Shown one piece after another: positions 8,061 to 17,131 of a stretch of DNA of 64,000 nucleotides. How positions within the stretch are numbered: position 1 is the first letter of the stretch; every line of letters begins with the position of its first letter. The stretch is taken from assembly GCF_000299895.1 (NCBI RefSeq), contig NZ_AMRG01000013.1, positions 1 to 64,000 of the forward strand, in the 5' to 3' direction. The DNA is from Idiomarina xiamenensis 10-D-4 (GTDB lineage Bacteria; Pseudomonadota; Gammaproteobacteria; Enterobacterales; Alteromonadaceae). The notes beneath the pieces are model-generated. The model had not been told where the DNA came from, made no database searches, and saw only the letters and a list, made by a program, of their open reading frames with translations. The position numbers and the translations under genes are program-made.

Positions 8061-8657
8061 ATGGATACTTGGTCCGCCGCTGTTACCCTATTTTTGATCA
8101 TGGACCCGCTGGGTAACTTACCGGTATTTTTATCGGTGCTGCGTCATATTGACCCAAAACGTCGGCGCATGGTGCTGATTCGGGAGTTGCTGATTGCCTT
8201 AGCGATCATGTTACTGTTTTTATACGCCGGTAGCAGCATTCTGAATTTCCTCAACTTGGACCAAGAGGCAGTGAGCATTGCCGGTGCTATTATTCTTTTC
8301 ATTATTGCGCTACGCATGATTTTTCCGTCGCCCGGTGGCGTGACTGGCTTAGCAATGGGCGAAGAACCATTCATTGTGCCCTTAGCGATTCCGCTGATTT
8401 CAGGACCGTCGGTCTTAGCGGCGTTATTATTATTGGCTAACCAGTCTCCCGGACGTATGTTTGATTGGACCTTGGCGTTAATCGGCGCTTGGGGCCTATC
8501 AGCGGCTATTCTGATGTTCAGCAATGTTTTTCATCGCTTATTGGGCGAACGCGGCATTACCGCGATGGAGCGCCTGATGGGTATGGTACTGGTGATGATT
8601 TCGGTGCAGATGTTTTTGGACGGCATCGCCGCCTACATGTCGCACACGGTCAGCTAA
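8061..8657 (+). CDS. yhgN: MarC-family inner-membrane protein YhgN
   Basis: A 198-residue membrane protein with about six helices. It closely resembles E. coli YhgN as recalled: the N-terminal LIMDPLGNLP, the block GEEPFIVPLAIPL, and the end ERLMGMVLVMISVQMFLDG. Despite the MarC name the family has no proven role in antibiotic resistance, and its transport function is unknown. It stands 15 bp upstream of the DUF2007 gene and is probably cotranscribed with it and the following yjaG-like gene. Confidence 0.92.
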   Translation: MDTWSAAVTLFLIMDPLGNLPVFLSVLRHIDPKRRRMVLIRELLIALAIMLLFLYAGSSILNFLNLDQEAVSIAGAIILFIIALRMIFPSPGGVTGLAMGEEPFIVPLAIPLISGPSVLAALLLLANQSPGRMFDWTLALIGAWGLSAAILMFSNVFHRLLGERGITAMERLMGMVLVMISVQMFLDGIAAYMSHTVS

Positions 8658-8672
8658 ATCGGTAGCAACTGC

Positions 8673-9020
8673 ATGAGTGACTGGCATTTGGTGTATCGTG
8701 CGGCGAATGACTTGGAGGCTGAGCTGCTAAAGGGTATGTTGGCGCAATCGGGTATTACCGTGCAGTCGGCCGATAGGCACTTAGCGGGCGGCTTGGGTGA
8801 GCTGCCCATGGATGCCGGGCAGGTGCGTTTGTATGTGCAGTTATCGGACTGGCAAACCGCACGCGATTTATTAGATGCCTATGAAGGGCGCGAACAAGTG
8901 GCTCGACCAACGACGGCTGATTGGTATTGCCCGCAATGTGGCGAAGCCAATCAGCAACATTTTGAAATTTGCTGGCGGTGCCAAGCACGGCCGCTGACCG
9001 ACTCGGGACTTGAGAAATAA
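8673..9020 (+). CDS. DUF2007 domain protein with C-terminal zinc ribbon
   Basis: A 115-residue protein. The N-terminal half (WHLVYRAANDLEAELLKGMLAQSGI) is a DUF2007 signal-transducing-type domain, which resembles the small domains that sense or bind ligands. The last 35 residues carry a zinc ribbon with CPQC and CWRC. Function unknown. It ends four bases before the start of the next gene, within the yhgN operon. Confidence 0.75.
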   Translation: MSDWHLVYRAANDLEAELLKGMLAQSGITVQSADRHLAGGLGELPMDAGQVRLYVQLSDWQTARDLLDAYEGREQVARPTTADWYCPQCGEANQQHFEICWRCQARPLTDSGLEK

Positions 9021-9024
9021 CAGC

Positions 9025-9654
9025 ATGGCAAAATTAAACACTTTCCAACGGATGCGCGATTTAAGCTTTCAACACAAAGCGGTATTGGCGCTTTACTTAG
9101 CGCAGCGTATGCTGCCGAATTACGAGCTATTTCATCAAGTGACCGGTTTCGGTGACCCCAAGCCCCTGCACGGAGCAATCAATGCTTGTTGGGGCTGGCT
9201 TAGCGCCCCTCAACAAACCAAAGTCAATTTTGCGCGCTGGCAAGAAAAAGTCGATGAAGTGACACCCAGCGAGCATGGTCACGATATGCTTGGCGTGTAT
9301 CCGGCAATGGACGCCTGCACAGCATTGAGTACCTTACTACAAGGATTATTAGATAAAAATGATGGCGATTTAGTCAACGTCGCTAAAGTGTCGCAAGCCT
9401 CAGTGGCTAAATTTATCGAATTATCGGAGGGCGATAAGGTCGATAGCGACACTCTGCAAAAACTGTTGCGAGAACATGAGTTGGTCGAATACGAAATCGA
9501 CATTCAACAGGCTATGCTAGGCTTCTTAGAGAGTCAGCCCCAGGTCAGCGCAAGTTTGGTTAAACAAGTGCAAACGATGGTCTATGACGAGGGTATGTCA
9601 AATATCGGCGTTATGCTGGCGGCGGACGACGAAGCAACGCCAACCAACCAATAA
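9025..9654 (+). CDS. yjaG: YjaG-family protein (DUF416)
   Basis: A 209-residue soluble protein of the DUF416 family. The start MAKLNTFQRMRDLSFQHKAVL fits the family N-terminus; the frame is open a little further up to a TTG at 9010 inside the previous gene, but that extension is unlikely. Function unknown in E. coli too. Its 3' end overlaps the end of the convergent DUF1145 gene by 44 bp. Confidence 0.82.
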   Translation: MAKLNTFQRMRDLSFQHKAVLALYLAQRMLPNYELFHQVTGFGDPKPLHGAINACWGWLSAPQQTKVNFARWQEKVDEVTPSEHGHDMLGVYPAMDACTALSTLLQGLLDKNDGDLVNVAKVSQASVAKFIELSEGDKVDSDTLQKLLREHELVEYEIDIQQAMLGFLESQPQVSASLVKQVQTMVYDEGMSNIGVMLAADDEATPTNQ

Positions 9655-9880
9655 TGCCAAATAGCAGTATTTGCCAGTAGTCACCGCGGCGCCACGTTAT
9701 TTGCTGCCGATAGACGGCGACGAAAATACCCAACAATAAGCCGTGCATGATCAGCAGAACCACCAATAAGAATACCAGCAGCCACTTGCTGTTGGCTGCC
9801 ATGGGCATCAGTAAGCCGGCGATGATGATCAGCCAGATGACGGCAAATACGCAGCGGCCAGCCCAAATTGCTAAGTTCAT
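9611..9880 (-). CDS. yhhL: DUF1145 membrane protein (YhhL-like)
   Basis: An 89-residue membrane protein with three likely helices (about 8-25, 31-57 and 69-82). In E. coli the DUF1145 protein YhhL lies directly after rsmD, and this gene lies 18 bp downstream of rsmD on the same strand, which supports the call. It overlaps the end of the yjaG-like gene. Function unknown. Confidence 0.78.
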   Translation of the reverse strand: MNLAIWAGRCVFAVIWLIIIAGLLMPMAANSKWLLVFLLVVLLIMHGLLLGIFVAVYRQQITWRRGDYWQILLFGIIGWLALLRRPPPA

Positions 9881-9898
9881 AAAAAGTCCTCGTGATCA

Positions 9899-10486
9899 TT
9901 AAGCCGAGGTGTCGGCTACTTGATATAAGCGATAAGTTACTTGTCCGGCATGTTTTTCTCGTAATGCCTGCCATGTCCGCGGAAGTTGTCCTTGCCAGCC
10001 TTTTTCACTTTCAACATAAATGTAAGCGTTTGCTGCTAGCCAGCCGGATGCCTGTAATAAGTCGATACTCGGCTGCAATAACTGTTGCCGGAATGGCGGA
10101 TCGATAAAGACGATTTGGTAAGTGTTTGCGGTCGCGGTTTGTAGTAGCTGCAAGGCGTCACTTTGTACGACCTCGGCTTGTGCGCTGTGTAGAGTTTGTA
10201 AATGCTGCTTTAGTTGCCGTGCCACGGCTGGCGCTTTTTCGACCATGGTCACGCTGGCGGCACCGCGCGATAAGGCCTCTAACCCCAAGCTACCGCTGCC
10301 GGCAAATAAGTCCAAACAGCGTGCGCCGCGAATATCAAATTGCAGCCAGTTAAATAATGTTTCACGCACACGGTCGGTGGTCGGGCGTAGTCCCTCGCTA
10401 TCGGCAATGGCTAGTCGACGGCCACGCCATTGCCCGCCAATGATGCGAAAACTGCCACTACCTTTTGCGTTTTTCGAGCCTGCCAT
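9899..10486 (-). CDS. rsmD: 16S rRNA (guanine966-N2)-methyltransferase
   Basis: A 195-residue SAM-dependent methyltransferase that modifies G966 of 16S rRNA in the assembling 30S subunit. Visible features: RIIGGQWRGR at the N-terminus, RPTTDRVRETLFNWL, the SAM-binding LDLFAGSGSLGLEALSRGA, and the catalytic IDPPF motif. It is divergent from ftsY, the standard arrangement in gammaproteobacteria. Confidence 0.95.
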   Translation of the reverse strand: MAGSKNAKGSGSFRIIGGQWRGRRLAIADSEGLRPTTDRVRETLFNWLQFDIRGARCLDLFAGSGSLGLEALSRGAASVTMVEKAPAVARQLKQHLQTLHSAQAEVVQSDALQLLQTATANTYQIVFIDPPFRQQLLQPSIDLLQASGWLAANAYIYVESEKGWQGQLPRTWQALREKHAGQVTYRLYQVADTSA

Positions 10487-10623
10487 ACTGAACCTGTGCG
10501 ATTGACCCGCAACAACGGGCGGTTAGGGAATGTCGTCACCAGCGTTCCTGCGTGGTAGACTTGAGCAAATTATGTCGCGCTATTGTAGACGTTCCAGCAG
10601 TTGACTTCCAAGGTATTCAATTC

Positions 10624-11886
10624 ATGGCAAAAGGATCATTTTTCTCCCTATTTGGGAAAAAGAAGAAAAAGCAACAGCAACAGGCTCAGGAACAGCAGGC
10701 CGAGCAATCATCGTTGCGTGAAGAGCCAGCCGAACCGGAAGCCGATGAGGCCGAGCACACGGCCGCTTCGGTTGCCGAGCTAGCGGCTCCTGATGCTGCC
10801 GAAATTTGTGCGCAAGTTAGCGCCGAAAATGCGGCGGCTCAGCTTGAGCAAACATCGAGTTCGGAGCCATCATCGCCACCCGAACCCGAACCCGAACCCG
10901 AACCCGAACCCGAACCCGAACCCGAACCCGAACCCGAACCGACGGTACAGAAAAAAGGGTTATGGGGGCGTTTAACGGGCGGTTTAAAACGTACGTCTGA
11001 GAATATCGGTTCCGGTTTAGCATCGATTTTCAGTGGTAAAAAAATCGATGATGAGCTGTTTGAGGAATTAGAAACACAATTATTAATGGCCGATGTCGGC
11101 ATGGACACCACTACTCGCATTATCGAGCGTCTGACCAAACAAGCCGACCGACGTCAGCTAAAAGATGCCGATGCGTTATACGACGTTTTGCAGCAACAAA
11201 TGACCGAGATCCTACAGCCGGTTGAGCAGCCACTAACGTTAGACAGCGGCGGTGAAATGCCCTACGTGATGTTGATGGTGGGTGTTAACGGTGTTGGTAA
11301 AACGACGACTATCGGTAAGCTAGCTAAGCAATTCAAAGCACAAGGTAAATCGGTCATGTTGGCCGCTGGTGATACGTTCCGCGCGGCGGCGGTAGAACAG
11401 TTGCAAGTGTGGGGTGAGCGCAACGATATTGCTGTGATTGCACAGCATACCGGTGCCGACAGCGCATCGGTGATTTACGATGCGGTGGCCGCGGCAAAAG
11501 CGCGTGGTATAGACGTGTTGATTGCCGACACCGCGGGTCGATTGCAGAATAAAGCCAATCTGATGGACGAATTAAAGAAAATTGTCCGGGTGATGAAAAA
11601 GATAGATGCCAACGCACCGCACGAAGTAATGTTAACCTTAGACGCTGGCACCGGCCAGAATGCCATTAGTCAGGCACGTTTGTTTAGCGAAGCGGTGGGG
11701 GTATCGGGCATTACCTTGACTAAATTAGACGGTACCGCCAAGGGTGGAGTGATTTTTGCTATTGCCGATCAGTTTAATATCCCTATTCGTTATATTGGCG
11801 TAGGCGAAGCGTTAGAGGATCTGCGGCCTTTTGTCGCCGACGATTTTATCGAAGCTCTGTTTGACCGGAATAAGTCAGCAAGTTAG
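10624..11886 (+). CDS. ftsY: signal recognition particle receptor FtsY
   Basis: A 420-residue SRP-receptor GTPase that docks ribosome-nascent chain complexes to the membrane for co-translational insertion. It has a lysine-rich N-terminus (FGKKKKKQ) and an acidic A domain rich in Glu, Ala and Gln. A Pro-Glu dipeptide run follows, then the NG domain with GVNGVGKTTT, DTFRAAAVEQL, DTAGR and TKLDGTAKGG. The start at 10624 is chosen because the family begins with a short basic segment and an AAGG lies upstream; the frame is open to 10552. The Pro-Glu run is coded by ten exact hexamers (see repeat). First gene of ftsY-ftsE-ftsX. Confidence 0.95.
   Translation: MAKGSFFSLFGKKKKKQQQQAQEQQAEQSSLREEPAEPEADEAEHTAASVAELAAPDAAEICAQVSAENAAAQLEQTSSSEPSSPPEPEPEPEPEPEPEPEPEPEPTVQKKGLWGRLTGGLKRTSENIGSGLASIFSGKKIDDELFEELETQLLMADVGMDTTTRIIERLTKQADRRQLKDADALYDVLQQQMTEILQPVEQPLTLDSGGEMPYVMLMVGVNGVGKTTTIGKLAKQFKAQGKSVMLAAGDTFRAAAVEQLQVWGERNDIAVIAQHTGADSASVIYDAVAAAKARGIDVLIADTAGRLQNKANLMDELKKIVRVMKKIDANAPHEVMLTLDAGTGQNAISQARLFSEAVGVSGITLTKLDGTAKGGVIFAIADQFNIPIRYIGVGEALEDLRPFVADDFIEALFDRNKSAS
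10879..10938 (+). repeat. ten tandem copies of CCCGAA in ftsY
   Basis: Ten perfect copies of a six-base unit code for ten Pro-Glu dipeptides in the FtsY acidic linker. Because the unit is two codons, slippage would change linker length without breaking the frame. Confidence 0.95.
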
Positions 11887-11921
11887 TGGTTTTTAAGGCT
11901 CATTGATAGGACATCATTGCC

Positions 11922-12599
11922 ATGATCAAATTTGACAACGTCAGCAAAACTTACGCCGGGGGCCACCAAGCTCTACGGCAAGTGAATATGCATTTGCAGC
12001 CCGGTGAAATGGCGTTTTTGACCGGCCATTCTGGTGCCGGTAAAAGCACCATGCTGAAATTGATCAGTTTGATGGAGCGACCCACTGCTGGCCACGTGTT
12101 TATCAACGGGCATGACCTAAATCGAATTAAGCCGGGACAAGTTCCTTACGTGCGACGTGATATTGGTATGATTTTTCAGGATCACCGCCTATTGATGGAT
12201 AAAACGGTATTCGATAACGTCGCGTTGCCGCTGTTGATTGAGGGTTACAGCATTCAAGAGGCACGTAAGCGAGTACAAGCAGCGCTGGACAAGGTTGGCC
12301 TGCTGAGCAAAGAGCGTCATTATCCCGTCATGTTATCGGGCGGAGAGCAGCAGCGCGTGGGTATTGCCCGTGCGGTGGTGACCAAGCCGCCACTGCTGTT
12401 GGCCGATGAGCCGACCGGTAATCTGGACCCGAAGTTGTCGATGGACATCATTCGATTGTTCGAGGAATTCAATGCCGTCGGCGTGTCGGTACTGATAGCT
12501 ACCCATGATTTAGGTCTGATCGCTCGTTTGCGTTATCGCACATTAACGCTGAAAGAGGGCACCATGGTTGATGATGGATTACAGGAGCCAGTGGTATGA
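11922..12599 (+). CDS. ftsE: cell-division ABC transporter ATPase FtsE
   Basis: A 225-residue ABC ATPase with Walker [11 protein letters not shown]-loop MIFQDHRLL, signature [14 protein letters not shown] and Walker [13 protein letters not shown]. With FtsX it forms the divisome complex that couples FtsZ-ring assembly to activation of periplasmic EnvC and so of the amidases AmiA/B; an envC gene lies 5 kb away in this window. It overlaps ftsX by four bases. Confidence 0.96.
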   Translation: MIKFDNVSKTYAGGHQALRQVNMHLQPGEMAFLTGHSGAGKSTMLKLISLMERPTAGHVFINGHDLNRIKPGQVPYVRRDIGMIFQDHRLLMDKTVFDNVALPLLIEGYSIQEARKRVQAALDKVGLLSKERHYPVMLSGGEQQRVGIARAVVTKPPLLLADEPTGNLDPKLSMDIIRLFEEFNAVGVSVLIATHDLGLIARLRYRTLTLKEGTMVDDGLQEPVV

Positions 12600-13585
12600 G
12601 CTTACTGTTTCGTAATCGTCCCAGTAGCGCCTCGGGCGCCAAGAAAAATAATCTATCGCTAACAAAACGCTTCGTGATGTTTTTTGTTCATAACGCCCAG
12701 CAAGCCGTTGCCAGTTTGGGCGAGCTGACGCGCAATCCGATCGCATCGTTAATGACCATGGCGGTACTAGGATTAAGCCTGACGTTGCCAGCTACGCTGT
12801 ATATTTTGGTAAAAAATACCGATGCGGTGGCTAATGAGTTTCAGCAGGCGTCAGAAATTACATTGTTTTTGCGTAAAGATTTATCCGACACTCAAATTCA
12901 AACGCTGTTAGAGCGGTTAAAGCTTGATTCACAGCTAGATGCGGTACGTTACATCAGCCCCGAGCAGGGGTTAGCAGACTTTAAACAGCGCGCCGGTTTT
13001 GGCGAGGCCTTGGATTACTTAACCAGCAACCCGCTGCCGCCGGTGGTGATTGCTACGCCGGGTGAGCTGTTTAGCGACCCGACTCAGGCACAACGTTTAT
13101 TACAAAACTTAGAAAAACAACGCGAAATCGAGTTTGGCAAACTGGACGTGCAATGGTTAACGCGCTTGCAAGCGATGCAGCGATTAGTCAGCGATGTCTT
13201 TGTGGGCTTGGCGCTGTTACTCTGCTTGTCAGCACTGCTCATTGTCGGTAACACCATTCGTTTGAACATTTTGAGCAAGCGCGAAGAAATCGTCATTATG
13301 AAACTGGTCGGTGCGACCAATGCGTATATTCAACGGCCATTCTTATATACCGGCATTTGGTATGGCGTGGTGGGTGGCATCATCGCTTGGTTGGCGACTT
13401 TCTTGTTGGTGTGGTGGCTATCAAGCTCGGTGATAGCTATCACCGAACTGTATGACGGACAGTTCCGCTTGGCTGGCTTATCCTTTAACGAGATGCTGGT
13501 TTTATGGGGCATTGCTATTGGCTTAGGCTTGTTAGGTTCTTACATAGCGGTGCGGCGACACGTACTCAGTATTGAACCGCGCTGA
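12596..13585 (+). CDS. ftsX: cell-division protein FtsX
   Basis: A 329-residue permease-like subunit: basic cytoplasmic N-terminus, first membrane helix at about 52-72, a large periplasmic domain at about 73-200, and three C-terminal helices. The periplasmic domain is the part that binds EnvC. It includes ASEITLFLRKD and YISPEQGLADF. The cytoplasmic loop SKREEIVIMKLVGAT is characteristic. The gene starts inside the ftsE stop, showing translational coupling. Confidence 0.95.
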   Translation: MSLLFRNRPSSASGAKKNNLSLTKRFVMFFVHNAQQAVASLGELTRNPIASLMTMAVLGLSLTLPATLYILVKNTDAVANEFQQASEITLFLRKDLSDTQIQTLLERLKLDSQLDAVRYISPEQGLADFKQRAGFGEALDYLTSNPLPPVVIATPGELFSDPTQAQRLLQNLEKQREIEFGKLDVQWLTRLQAMQRLVSDVFVGLALLLCLSALLIVGNTIRLNILSKREEIVIMKLVGATNAYIQRPFLYTGIWYGVVGGIIAWLATFLLVWWLSSSVIAITELYDGQFRLAGLSFNEMLVLWGIAIGLGLLGSYIAVRRHVLSIEPR

Positions 13586-13685
13586 CACGACTTGTTACCG
13601 ATCTTTTCATCAATTTGTCACGTAATTGTGATAGCGTTGACGACTAGTTAAGTCATATCGATGCAGACGAGTGCTTTAAATCGTC

Positions 13686-13713
13686 TTGATCGATACCGAT
13701 CCTTTGCTAGAAT
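13686..13713 (+). promoter_or_regulatory. probable sigma70 promoter of rpoH
   Basis: TTGATC (13686-13691) and TAGAAT (13708-13713) are 16 bases apart, each close to the -35 and -10 consensus. This leaves a leader of about 85 bases before the rpoH ATG at 13804. Confidence 0.55.
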
Positions 13714-13803
13714 GTAGAGTCCGGTGAACTCTCGACGCAAATGGTGGTCGAAGTTGACATGCCCGGTTGGGCGTTAAAAGTAGTCAGAAGAGGTGTAAAA
13801 CGC

Positions 13804-14667
13804 ATGAGCGCTGATTTAAAAACCATGGCTTTAACCGTTCCACAAAGCGGTAGCCTGGAATCTTACATTCAGTCAGTAAACCGCATTCCTATGTTGTCTG
13901 CGGAAGAAGAGCGTGATCTCGCTGAACGCCTGCATGATGGCGGCGACTTGGCCGCTGCGAAGCAATTGATCCTCTCGCATTTACGCTTTGTGGTGCATGT
14001 TGCTCGCAGTTATTCAGGCTATGGTTTACCGCAAGCCGATTTGATTCAAGAGGGTAACATCGGCTTAATGAAAGCGGTAAAACGCTTTAATCCTGCGGTG
14101 GGTGTGCGCTTGGTATCGTTCGCGGTGCATTGGATTAAAGCCGAAATTCATGAATACGTATTACGTAATTGGCGTGTAGTTAAAATCGCCACCACCAAGG
14201 CGCAGCGTAAGTTATTCTTTAACTTGCGTAAAATGAAAAAGCGTCTGGGCTGGTTTAGTCACGACGAGGTACAAACCGTAGCCGACGAGCTCGGTGTGAG
14301 CACTTCAGAAGTGATGGAAATGGAAGCGCGCATGAGCGCCCATGACCAAGCTTTTGAATTAAGTTCTGATGACGATGACGCGCGTGACGGTAATACCTAT
14401 TCGCCAGCTTTATACTTGCAAGATCAACGTTCTGATTTGGCGGCTGAGGTTGAAGCAGAAGATTACGAATCTCACACTAATCAACGTTTGTGGTCAGCAC
14501 TGAAGACACTAGACGAACGCAGCCAAGACATCGTCAAGGCACGTTGGTTAGAAGAAGACAACAAGACCACATTGCAAGAATTGGCCGACAAATATTCGGT
14601 TTCTGCAGAGCGTGTGCGTCAGCTTGAAGCGAATGCCATGAAAAAGCTACGTGCAGCCATGCAATAG
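13804..14667 (+). CDS. rpoH: RNA polymerase sigma-32 (heat-shock) factor
   Basis: A 287-residue sigma factor that directs RNA polymerase to heat-shock promoters. Region 2 includes [34 protein letters not shown] and [19 protein letters not shown]. The RpoH-box follows in [11 protein letters not shown], and region 4 ends in [17 protein letters not shown]. The start [10 protein letters not shown] aligns with other RpoH N-termini and has AGAGG upstream; the frame is open to 13741, but that extension would be unusual. E. coli rpoH is controlled by mRNA structure at its start and by chaperone-dependent turnover. Confidence 0.97.
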   Translation: MSADLKTMALTVPQSGSLESYIQSVNRIPMLSAEEERDLAERLHDGGDLAAAKQLILSHLRFVVHVARSYSGYGLPQADLIQEGNIGLMKAVKRFNPAVGVRLVSFAVHWIKAEIHEYVLRNWRVVKIATTKAQRKLFFNLRKMKKRLGWFSHDEVQTVADELGVSTSEVMEMEARMSAHDQAFELSSDDDDARDGNTYSPALYLQDQRSDLAAEVEAEDYESHTNQRLWSALKTLDERSQDIVKARWLEEDNKTTLQELADKYSVSAERVRQLEANAMKKLRAAMQ

Positions 14668-14697
14668 CATTGACCGAACTGAACAGGTTATTGAAGA

Positions 14698-14724
14698 AGA
14701 AGCGCCCATCGGGCGCTTTTTTGT
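14698..14724 (+). terminator. rho-independent terminator of rpoH
   Basis: AAGCGCCC and GGGCGCTT form an eight-base stem with a three-base loop (ATC), followed by a T-rich run. It stands about 30 bp after the rpoH stop. Confidence 0.9.
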
Positions 14725-14838
14725 TTGTTTTGTCGCGATGTATGGTATCCCTAAAAATATCGAAATTAAGACTAAATTTTGAACTGTTATTGTTTTAATG
14801 TTAATTTTTTGATTCTAGATCTTTAGAAGGGACTCATC

Positions 14839-16011
14839 ATGCTAAAAGACAGCCTCGGTTTTGTTGTGGTTATAGGCTTGCATGCTCTATTTTCACCAGC
14901 CAGTGATGCACAGGCTCTGCCTGAAAAAAACGTACAAGCATACACCTGTGACGACTGTAGCTTCAGCGAGGCCAAAAATCTGGTAAAAGCACATAGCTAT
15001 CCGCTTTTACGCTGTGTGGCGAAAGACAACAGTGAGATCATATCGATTGATAATCAGGCTTGTTACAGCACGCCACGTTATGCTGCGGTATTGAACGAAG
15101 CCAGCGGCAGGCTTTGGGGATTTCAGCTGAGCCATAGCCATCAAGGCATGTTTCCACCAGTGATGCAGTTGCAGGTAGTCGCTTATGATCATCCGCAAAC
15201 TGTCGACGCGATGATTCGTAACGGTGTTGAATACAGTAATCGATTGGCTGCTCGCGCGGATAGTATCGCCAATAACCTCAGTACAACCTTTGACACATCG
15301 CAAGCGTTCTACGATTGGCTCGGAGACCAAGCACAGGGGGCGACTAAAATAACGGCAGCTAACACGGCGAGTGCCAATGACTTTTCTTGCGCCAATGGGA
15401 GCTCACAGTATCAAGCCGTAAAAGCCGCAACTAGCGGAGAGTTTGAGAGTCGTTTGCAAATGCAAGTCAACGAGCAGTATGCAAATTTCGATGGCACACC
15501 GGGTGATTTTTTCGATGAGGTCGAATTCACCGGTATCGGCTTGGGCTTACAAAAGCTGGGATTTAATGTCTCGCTAAGTTGGGATAATAAACAAATACAA
15601 AAAAATGTTGCTTTCAACTTCCCGTTACCCGATGGCTTAGCTGCAGAGGGTAATAATCAACCCTCTAAGGTGATTTTTACATTAACGCCAAAAGGCTCTC
15701 ATATCGAAATTTCGTTGAATCACAGCCTAACCTACATTGGTGGTCAGTCTTGGTCGGTATTGACCAATCCCGCGAAAAGTACAGTGGAGCTGTCTCCCTG
15801 CGTCAAAGTCGCACTAACCGAAGCTTTTGGTAGCCCGCAAACGACCCCCGCTGGTAGCGTTAGCGGAGGCGGTTACAAGCCGCTACCGACAACCGGTGGT
15901 GGCATTGGTGGTGGTACACCAATAGGCGGTGGTTGGGATTATCAACTTTGCGACGCTCATTTTTATGATCGCAACGGCAATCCGCTAATCACCATCAAAG
16001 TGCGTTGCTGA
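14839..16011 (+). CDS. unrecognised secreted protein with eight cysteines and a Gly-rich segment
   Basis: A 390-residue protein with an N-terminal signal peptide (cleavage likely near residue 25, after SDAQA). The mature part begins with a CDDC motif and has eight cysteines in all, an even number that fits disulfide bonding in the periplasm or outside. A segment at about 337-370 is rich in Gly, Pro and Thr, and then comes a short module ending in ITIKVRC. I do not recognise a family. AAGGG stands before the ATG. It is monocistronic behind an A+T-rich upstream stretch. It could be an envelope or secreted protein; no catalytic motif is visible. Confidence 0.7.
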   Translation: MLKDSLGFVVVIGLHALFSPASDAQALPEKNVQAYTCDDCSFSEAKNLVKAHSYPLLRCVAKDNSEIISIDNQACYSTPRYAAVLNEASGRLWGFQLSHSHQGMFPPVMQLQVVAYDHPQTVDAMIRNGVEYSNRLAARADSIANNLSTTFDTSQAFYDWLGDQAQGATKITAANTASANDFSCANGSSQYQAVKAATSGEFESRLQMQVNEQYANFDGTPGDFFDEVEFTGIGLGLQKLGFNVSLSWDNKQIQKNVAFNFPLPDGLAAEGNNQPSKVIFTLTPKGSHIEISLNHSLTYIGGQSWSVLTNPAKSTVELSPCVKVALTEAFGSPQTTPAGSVSGGGYKPLPTTGGGIGGGTPIGGGWDYQLCDAHFYDRNGNPLITIKVRC

Positions 16012-16070
16012 TAGGGACGTTATGCCGCTTAGTGCTAAACTTTTATAAGTCAGGCTAGGAGTGTCTTAGA

Positions 16071-16322
16071 ATGCAGTGTCGAATGGGTTGCGGTGCTTGC
16101 TGTATCGCGCCTTCAATTAGTTCACCCATCCCCGGTATGCCTGCTGGCAAAGCCGCTGGCGAACGTTGTGTACAATTAGATAGCGATAATCTTTGTCGAC
16201 TATTTGGACAACCCCAACGGCCCGACGTTTGCGCTCAGTTTGATGCCAGCGAAGACGTCTGTGGTGAGCATCGCGAGCAAGCCTTATGGTTACTCACAGA
16301 ACTGGAAAAAGCCACCGGCTGA
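16071..16322 (+). CDS. YkgJ-family cysteine-cluster protein
   Basis: An 83-residue protein with the N-terminal pattern CRMGCGACC, then further cysteines in RC..., LC..., DVC and EDVC. This is the UPF0153/YkgJ family, thought to bind zinc or an iron-sulfur cluster through the clustered cysteines. Function unknown. It ends 5 bp before the convergent yibQ. Confidence 0.85.
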   Translation: MQCRMGCGACCIAPSISSPIPGMPAGKAAGERCVQLDSDNLCRLFGQPQRPDVCAQFDASEDVCGEHREQALWLLTELEKATG

Positions 16323-16327
16323 GTCGC

Positions 16328-17131
16328 TTATTGAGGCATACTGACGGTCAATTCCGAAGCGAATACTAATTCGATGCCACGCCTCTCGATTTCGTTGATA
16401 TGTGCTTGTAAGAAGGCAACGGTTTCTGGGTAAGGGTGGCCAATACCGATAGCGCTACCGTGGCGTTCCGCGTAGCGAAGTAGCTGATTAAACTGCCGAC
16501 TCAGTGCGGCACTATCTAATTCGTTATCCAAAAACACATTACGCCGTGCCGTTGCTAAACCTAAACGCCATGCGATGTCTTCGGCAACGGTGTACTCGGT
16601 GGTACGACTATCGATAAAGTAAAGCTGTCGCGACGACAGTACCTGCATCACCCAGTTCATTACTGAGGGGAGTTGTGTCAGCTTACTGCCCATATGGTTA
16701 TTAGCGCCCTCAACGAAAGGCACACTATCCAACGCTTGTAGCAAGGTGTTTTGAATGTCGATACGAGCCATATTGCTGGTTAGCGCATCGGGTCCTAAGG
16801 CATTGCCATTCAACGTTTCCATCGGCATATGTAACATCAGTTGTTTATTAGCGCGATGCGCGCGTAGCGCAAAGCTGCGCGCATAAGGCGTATGCGGCAA
16901 TACCGCAAAGGTGATGGAGCCGGGTAAATCAAGCAAGTTCAGGTCGTGAGCGTTATTGCCAACGTCATCGATAATGATCGCGATACGTGGTTTAAGGGCA
17001 GGTGTTTGTCGCGAGTTGGCGTGGCTAGGAGAGCTCATTAACAACAGCAATAGCGACAACATCAGGCTGCTTAACAGTTGCCTAAAACGGCGATTTGTGT
17101 GCTGCTGACTAGTCACCGTTAACGGCACCAT
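16328..17131 (-). CDS. yibQ: divergent polysaccharide deacetylase family protein YibQ
   Basis: A 267-residue exported protein with a signal peptide (basic start, hydrophobic core about 18-32, SHA cleavage site). It has the divergent NodB-like fold: AIIIDDVGNN carries the metal-type aspartates, followed by HMPME and GHPYPETV. The substrate is unknown. It is the third gene of gpmI-envC-yibQ, as in E. coli, and overlaps the end of envC by 13 bp. Confidence 0.9.
   Translation of the reverse strand: MVPLTVTSQQHTNRRFRQLLSSLMLSLLLLLMSSPSHANSRQTPALKPRIAIIIDDVGNNAHDLNLLDLPGSITFAVLPHTPYARSFALRAHRANKQLMLHMPMETLNGNALGPDALTSNMARIDIQNTLLQALDSVPFVEGANNHMGSKLTQLPSVMNWVMQVLSSRQLYFIDSRTTEYTVAEDIAWRLGLATARRNVFLDNELDSAALSRQFNQLLRYAERHGSAIGIGHPYPETVAFLQAHINEIERRGIELVFASELTVSMPQ

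Noticed and set aside
10817-11138. Minus-strand frames with runs of Ser-Gly or Arg-Val opposite ftsY
   Set aside because: These are shadows of the hexamer repeat in ftsY.
13739-13803. RpoH starting at 13741 with 21 extra residues
   Set aside because: The extension does not resemble RpoH N-termini, while the ATG at 13804 has AGAGG upstream.
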